Assembly: GCA_030490835.1 (NCBI GenBank)
Contig: CM059971.1
Span: 27,149,817 to 27,213,816 of the forward strand
Direction of reading: 5' to 3'
From: Annona cherimola
Taxonomy: Eukaryota; Streptophyta; Magnoliopsida; Magnoliales; Annonaceae
DNA: 64,000 bases
Shown one piece after another: positions 61,591 through 64,000 of the stretch. Positions within the stretch are counted from its first letter, which is position 1. The number at the start of each line of letters is the position of its first letter. The position numbers were made by a program, and so were the translations under genes. The notes beneath the pieces were generated by a model. The model was not told the DNA's origin, searched no databases, and worked only from the letters and a program-made list of their open reading frames with translations.

Positions 61591-63394
61591 TAAGTTGAGT
61601 AGAGCTCATCTTTTTGTTACCCATTGTATGTGTCCATTTGGGTTAGTTAACCTTTGAAGTTTAAGTTGATCCATCTTTGAAGCCATAAATTCAATACTTT
61701 TTGGCATCCAAACCAATTTAGCACCTAAGTTTTGCAGTTTTCTTAGTTTACATTGATAGATCTTATGTCCAAACTTGTTGCAAAAGTTACAAGCTCCCGG
61801 AAGTCTAGGAATAGGGAGCCATTTGGTAATTTATTCATTAGTTGGTCTTTTGTCCAAACTGTTCGATTTATCTTTGGTTTAGTAAAGATGGTTTCGATAT
61901 TATTTCTTGGAGCGTTAGTCTTTGTTTGTTCAAGTGATATTGTACCCAAGTCCTTTCTTGCTTCACATTTTCTCCTGGATTAGAGAACTTGGCAAGAGAT
62001 TCATTTAATGATTTATTCTCATTTTTAAGTTTTTCTAACTCATTTTCTAAGGTATTCTTTTTGTCTTTTAACTTGTCTAATTTTTTAGCAAGTTTACAAT
62101 TTACAATTATTACTACATCACATTGTCTTTTCTTAATTGTAAACTTGTTTCCTAATTTCTTTATTTCTTCATATAGTGAATCATAAGCTTGTTGAAGTTC
62201 CTCTAATTTAGCACATTTAAGACATTCATTTGTAGAGAAATTTGAAAAGGATTTTTGTTTGGAGGTTACCTTTTGACTACTCGTGCAGTCCGTTGAAGTG
62301 GCTTGATCCTCCAAAGTTTTCATGGCTGCAAAGCATATGTCGGTGTTTGCTATGCAACAGATTCTTGCACAATCTGCTTCGCATTCTTCACTTGAGGAGC
62401 TACTTGTTGTATATTCTTCTTCATTTACGTACATGCCTCTTCCTTTGTTTCTTTGAAATCTTTTGTTGTCACCTCGTTCTTTTCTTCGTTCCTTTGTCTT
62501 GTTTTCTTCGGGTGTTGGACATTGGGCTTGCATGTGTCCCGAACCGCCGCATCGGTAACATTTTGTTGTTTCTTTCTTTTTCTCTTTGGAGCTTCTTTCT
62601 TTAAAATTTCTGAAATTTCTGCCTTTCCTCATAAATTTTCTGAATCGTTTTGTGAGTAGGGCAATCTCATCGTCATTTTGTGAAGATGAGGTATCGTCTG
62701 AGTCTTGTGCGGCTCTTAAGACAATTGCTTTTTTGCCTTTATCATGATCTTTGTTTCTTTTCTTAATTAGCTCATGTGACATCAAGGAGCTAATTAGGTC
62801 TTCTAGCTTCAATGTTTTGAGGTCCTTCGCTTCTTCTATCGCAGTAATCTTTGGAGTCCAAGATTCCGGTAGAGCCCTTAGAATCTTCATAACCTGTTCA
62901 AATTCAGATATAGCCTTTCCAAGACCTTTCAAAGCATTAGTAATTTTTGAGAATCTAGCAAATATTTCAAAAATATTTTCTGTTTCTATCATGCTAAAAT
63001 TTTCCAATTCTCCAATCAAAATGTTTCTTCTCGTCCCTTGGACTTGAGAAGTTCCTTCATAGATGGAAGTTAATGTATCCCATATCTCTTTGACAGTTAA
63101 ACAAGAGGATACTCTATCATATTCGGATGCCGTGAGAGCACAAAACAGTGAATTCATAGCTTTGGCATTGCTCTTCACGATTCTTACTTTCTCATCGGTC
63201 CATTTAGAAGCTTTTTCATCAATGGGCAAGGTCACACCATCTTGAATCGCAATCCAAGAGTCCATATCGGTAGCCATGATGAGTTCTTTCATTCGTAGCT
63301 TCCAATATCCAAAATTGTTCCCATCAAACAATAGTGGCCTAGTAAATGATTGGCCTTCGGCAAATGCGGGAACGGAAGTAGATTGGATGTCATG
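61591..63394 (-). pseudogene. Copia gag, element 2 (nearly full length, frameshifted)
   Basis: Minus strand. The frame is open from 63394 but has no ATG before residue ~20, so the start is damaged. It reads PLLFDGNNFGYWKLRM, the UBN2/gag-polypeptide domain typical of plant Copia (KWTDEKVRIVKSNAKAM, EIWDTLTSIYEGT), then a Lys/Arg-rich linker, a CCHC knuckle CYRCGGSGHMQAQC (about 62500), a Ser/Glu-rich acidic patch, a coiled coil (LEELQQAYDSLYEEIKKLG to NESLAKFSNP) and, after two frameshifts (about 61935 and 61800), a second knuckle CNFCNKFGHKIYQC (about 61750). It ends TGA at 61606-61608, the stop shared with element 1. Confidence 0.85.
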
Positions 63395-63427
63395 TCAATA
63401 AGATCTCTTTGGTAAGCTCAAAGACCT

Positions 63428-63439
63428 GCTCTGATACCA
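63428..63439 (-). promoter_or_regulatory. Primer-binding site, initiator tRNA-Met type
   Basis: TGGTATCAGAGC on the minus strand, two bases after the LTR end, is complementary to the 3' end of plant initiator tRNA-Met, the usual primer for minus-strand synthesis in Copia elements. Confidence 0.9.
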
Positions 63440-63441
63440 CT

Positions 63442-64000
63442 TATTGGTCCCGACTTAATGGCAAAACCCAAGAGGGGAGGGGTGAATTGGGTTCTTATAA
63501 AATTCTTTGGTGAATTAAAAACTTAACCCCTTGAAAGCTTAATCCCCTTGATTGAAACAAATAGAGAGCAATGAGATAATGAAAGCAATAAAGTAAAACA
63601 GTAAGCAAGATTTATAGTGGTTCAGGCAACCTTTCCCTACTCTACTCTTCCAAGCTCACACACCGTTGTGACTTGGGTTCCACTATGTATTCCGCGAATA
63701 CACTTAGAGTCTCCGCTCTCTTCTAGATTCTAGCTCTAGGGGGCTTATACAGTTGACACAAGTAGATGATGAGTTCAACTCCAATCACAACTCTACTTGC
63801 AACATCTTGGTTTGTTACACTAAACTCAAACCAAGCACCAAAAACAAAGAATAATATGAAAATAAGAAAGATCTACACTTTACTGAGTTGTGTAGGCAAG
63901 TTTCAGCTTGAGGAAGAATCTGTAGAAGCAACCGGTTGTGTATCGTTGAAGCTACTTGCAACTTGAAGCTCATTCTCCTTTGAAAGTGTATAGATCACTC
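63442..64000 (-). repeat. 5' LTR of element 2 (3' part only, continues past window)
   Basis: Minus strand ends GGGACCAATA at 63442. About 560 bp of R/U5-like sequence is visible and matches 48942-49560, with one fewer copy of the CTAGAGCTAGAATCTAGAAG block. The promoter and GTCGAC arrays lie beyond the window. Confidence 0.9.

Larger units (their letters stand above)
48942..64000 (-). mobile_element. Copia LTR retrotransposon, family B element 2 (minus strand, right LTR runs past window)
   Basis: Read on the minus strand: 5' LTR (from beyond 64000 to 63442), primer-binding site, gag, pol, a spacer with GTCGAC repeats, ORF3, polypurine tract, 3' LTR (50706-48942). Two later insertions interrupt it (58201-61585, 53099-54826). 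Without them it would be roughly 10 kb or more. The LTRs are nearly collinear, with about 17 substitutions (mostly transitions) in the ~560 bp I could compare, plus one repeat-unit indel. It inserted into the gypsy-like element at 48941. Gag and pol are broken by stops and frameshifts. Confidence 0.9.

Overview
This is nuclear DNA of a flowering plant: AT-rich, mostly layered transposable elements, with one conserved single-copy gene. That gene is a DYW-class pentatricopeptide-repeat (PPR) gene at 28111-30405, which I recognise as a likely orthologue of the chloroplast accD RNA-editing factor RARE1. It carries one in-frame TGA. Nothing bacterial, organellar or CRISPR-like is present.

Layout. 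1-3163: end of a very large LTR (family A), cut by the window edge. 3571-5172: decayed LTR of a Copia family (family B). 5721-6103: small reverse-strand LTR with polypurine tract. 7291-14655: plus-strand family-B Copia element (element 1) with broken gag and pol. 14656-15790: 3' end of a LINE. 19507-21342: family-B solo LTR. 21498-21942: MITE. 24067-26819: probable Ty3/gypsy-type solo LTR. 28111-30405: PPR gene. 34462-35714: Mutator-like element. 36871-38510: hAT-like element containing a Mutator MITE (36996-37416) and a fold-back MITE (37712-38056). 41439-48941: a gypsy-like element interrupted by a family-B solo LTR (43908-45674) and a hAT element (47386-48806). 48942-64000 and beyond: a minus-strand family-B Copia element (element 2), itself interrupted by a family-B solo LTR (53099-54826) and a family-A solo LTR (58201-61585). 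Five insertions have exact target-site duplications that can be read directly: CGCTG, GAAAT, ACTGC and AAAAT for four solo LTRs, and TCTACGAA for the hAT. A Mutator MITE has TTTAAATAA.

Family B is the most interesting content. Eight of its LTRs lie in the window. Each carries two blocks of interleaved GTCGAC-centred inverted repeats, followed (except where decayed) by a conserved AACGTT / GCGCGCC / TATA promoter block. Three LTR termini in one subfamily end in TA rather than CA. The gag-pol junction in both elements has the same TGA followed by a +1 change of frame and an intron-acceptor-like T-tract plus CAG. Element 2 has a third sense-strand ORF (51010-52640) between RNase H and the 3' LTR. 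It encodes a basic, coiled-coil protein that is not an obvious envelope protein.

The rest (15791-19501, 21943-23410, 30406-34461, 38511-41438 and smaller gaps) is AT-rich sequence in which I cannot support genes.
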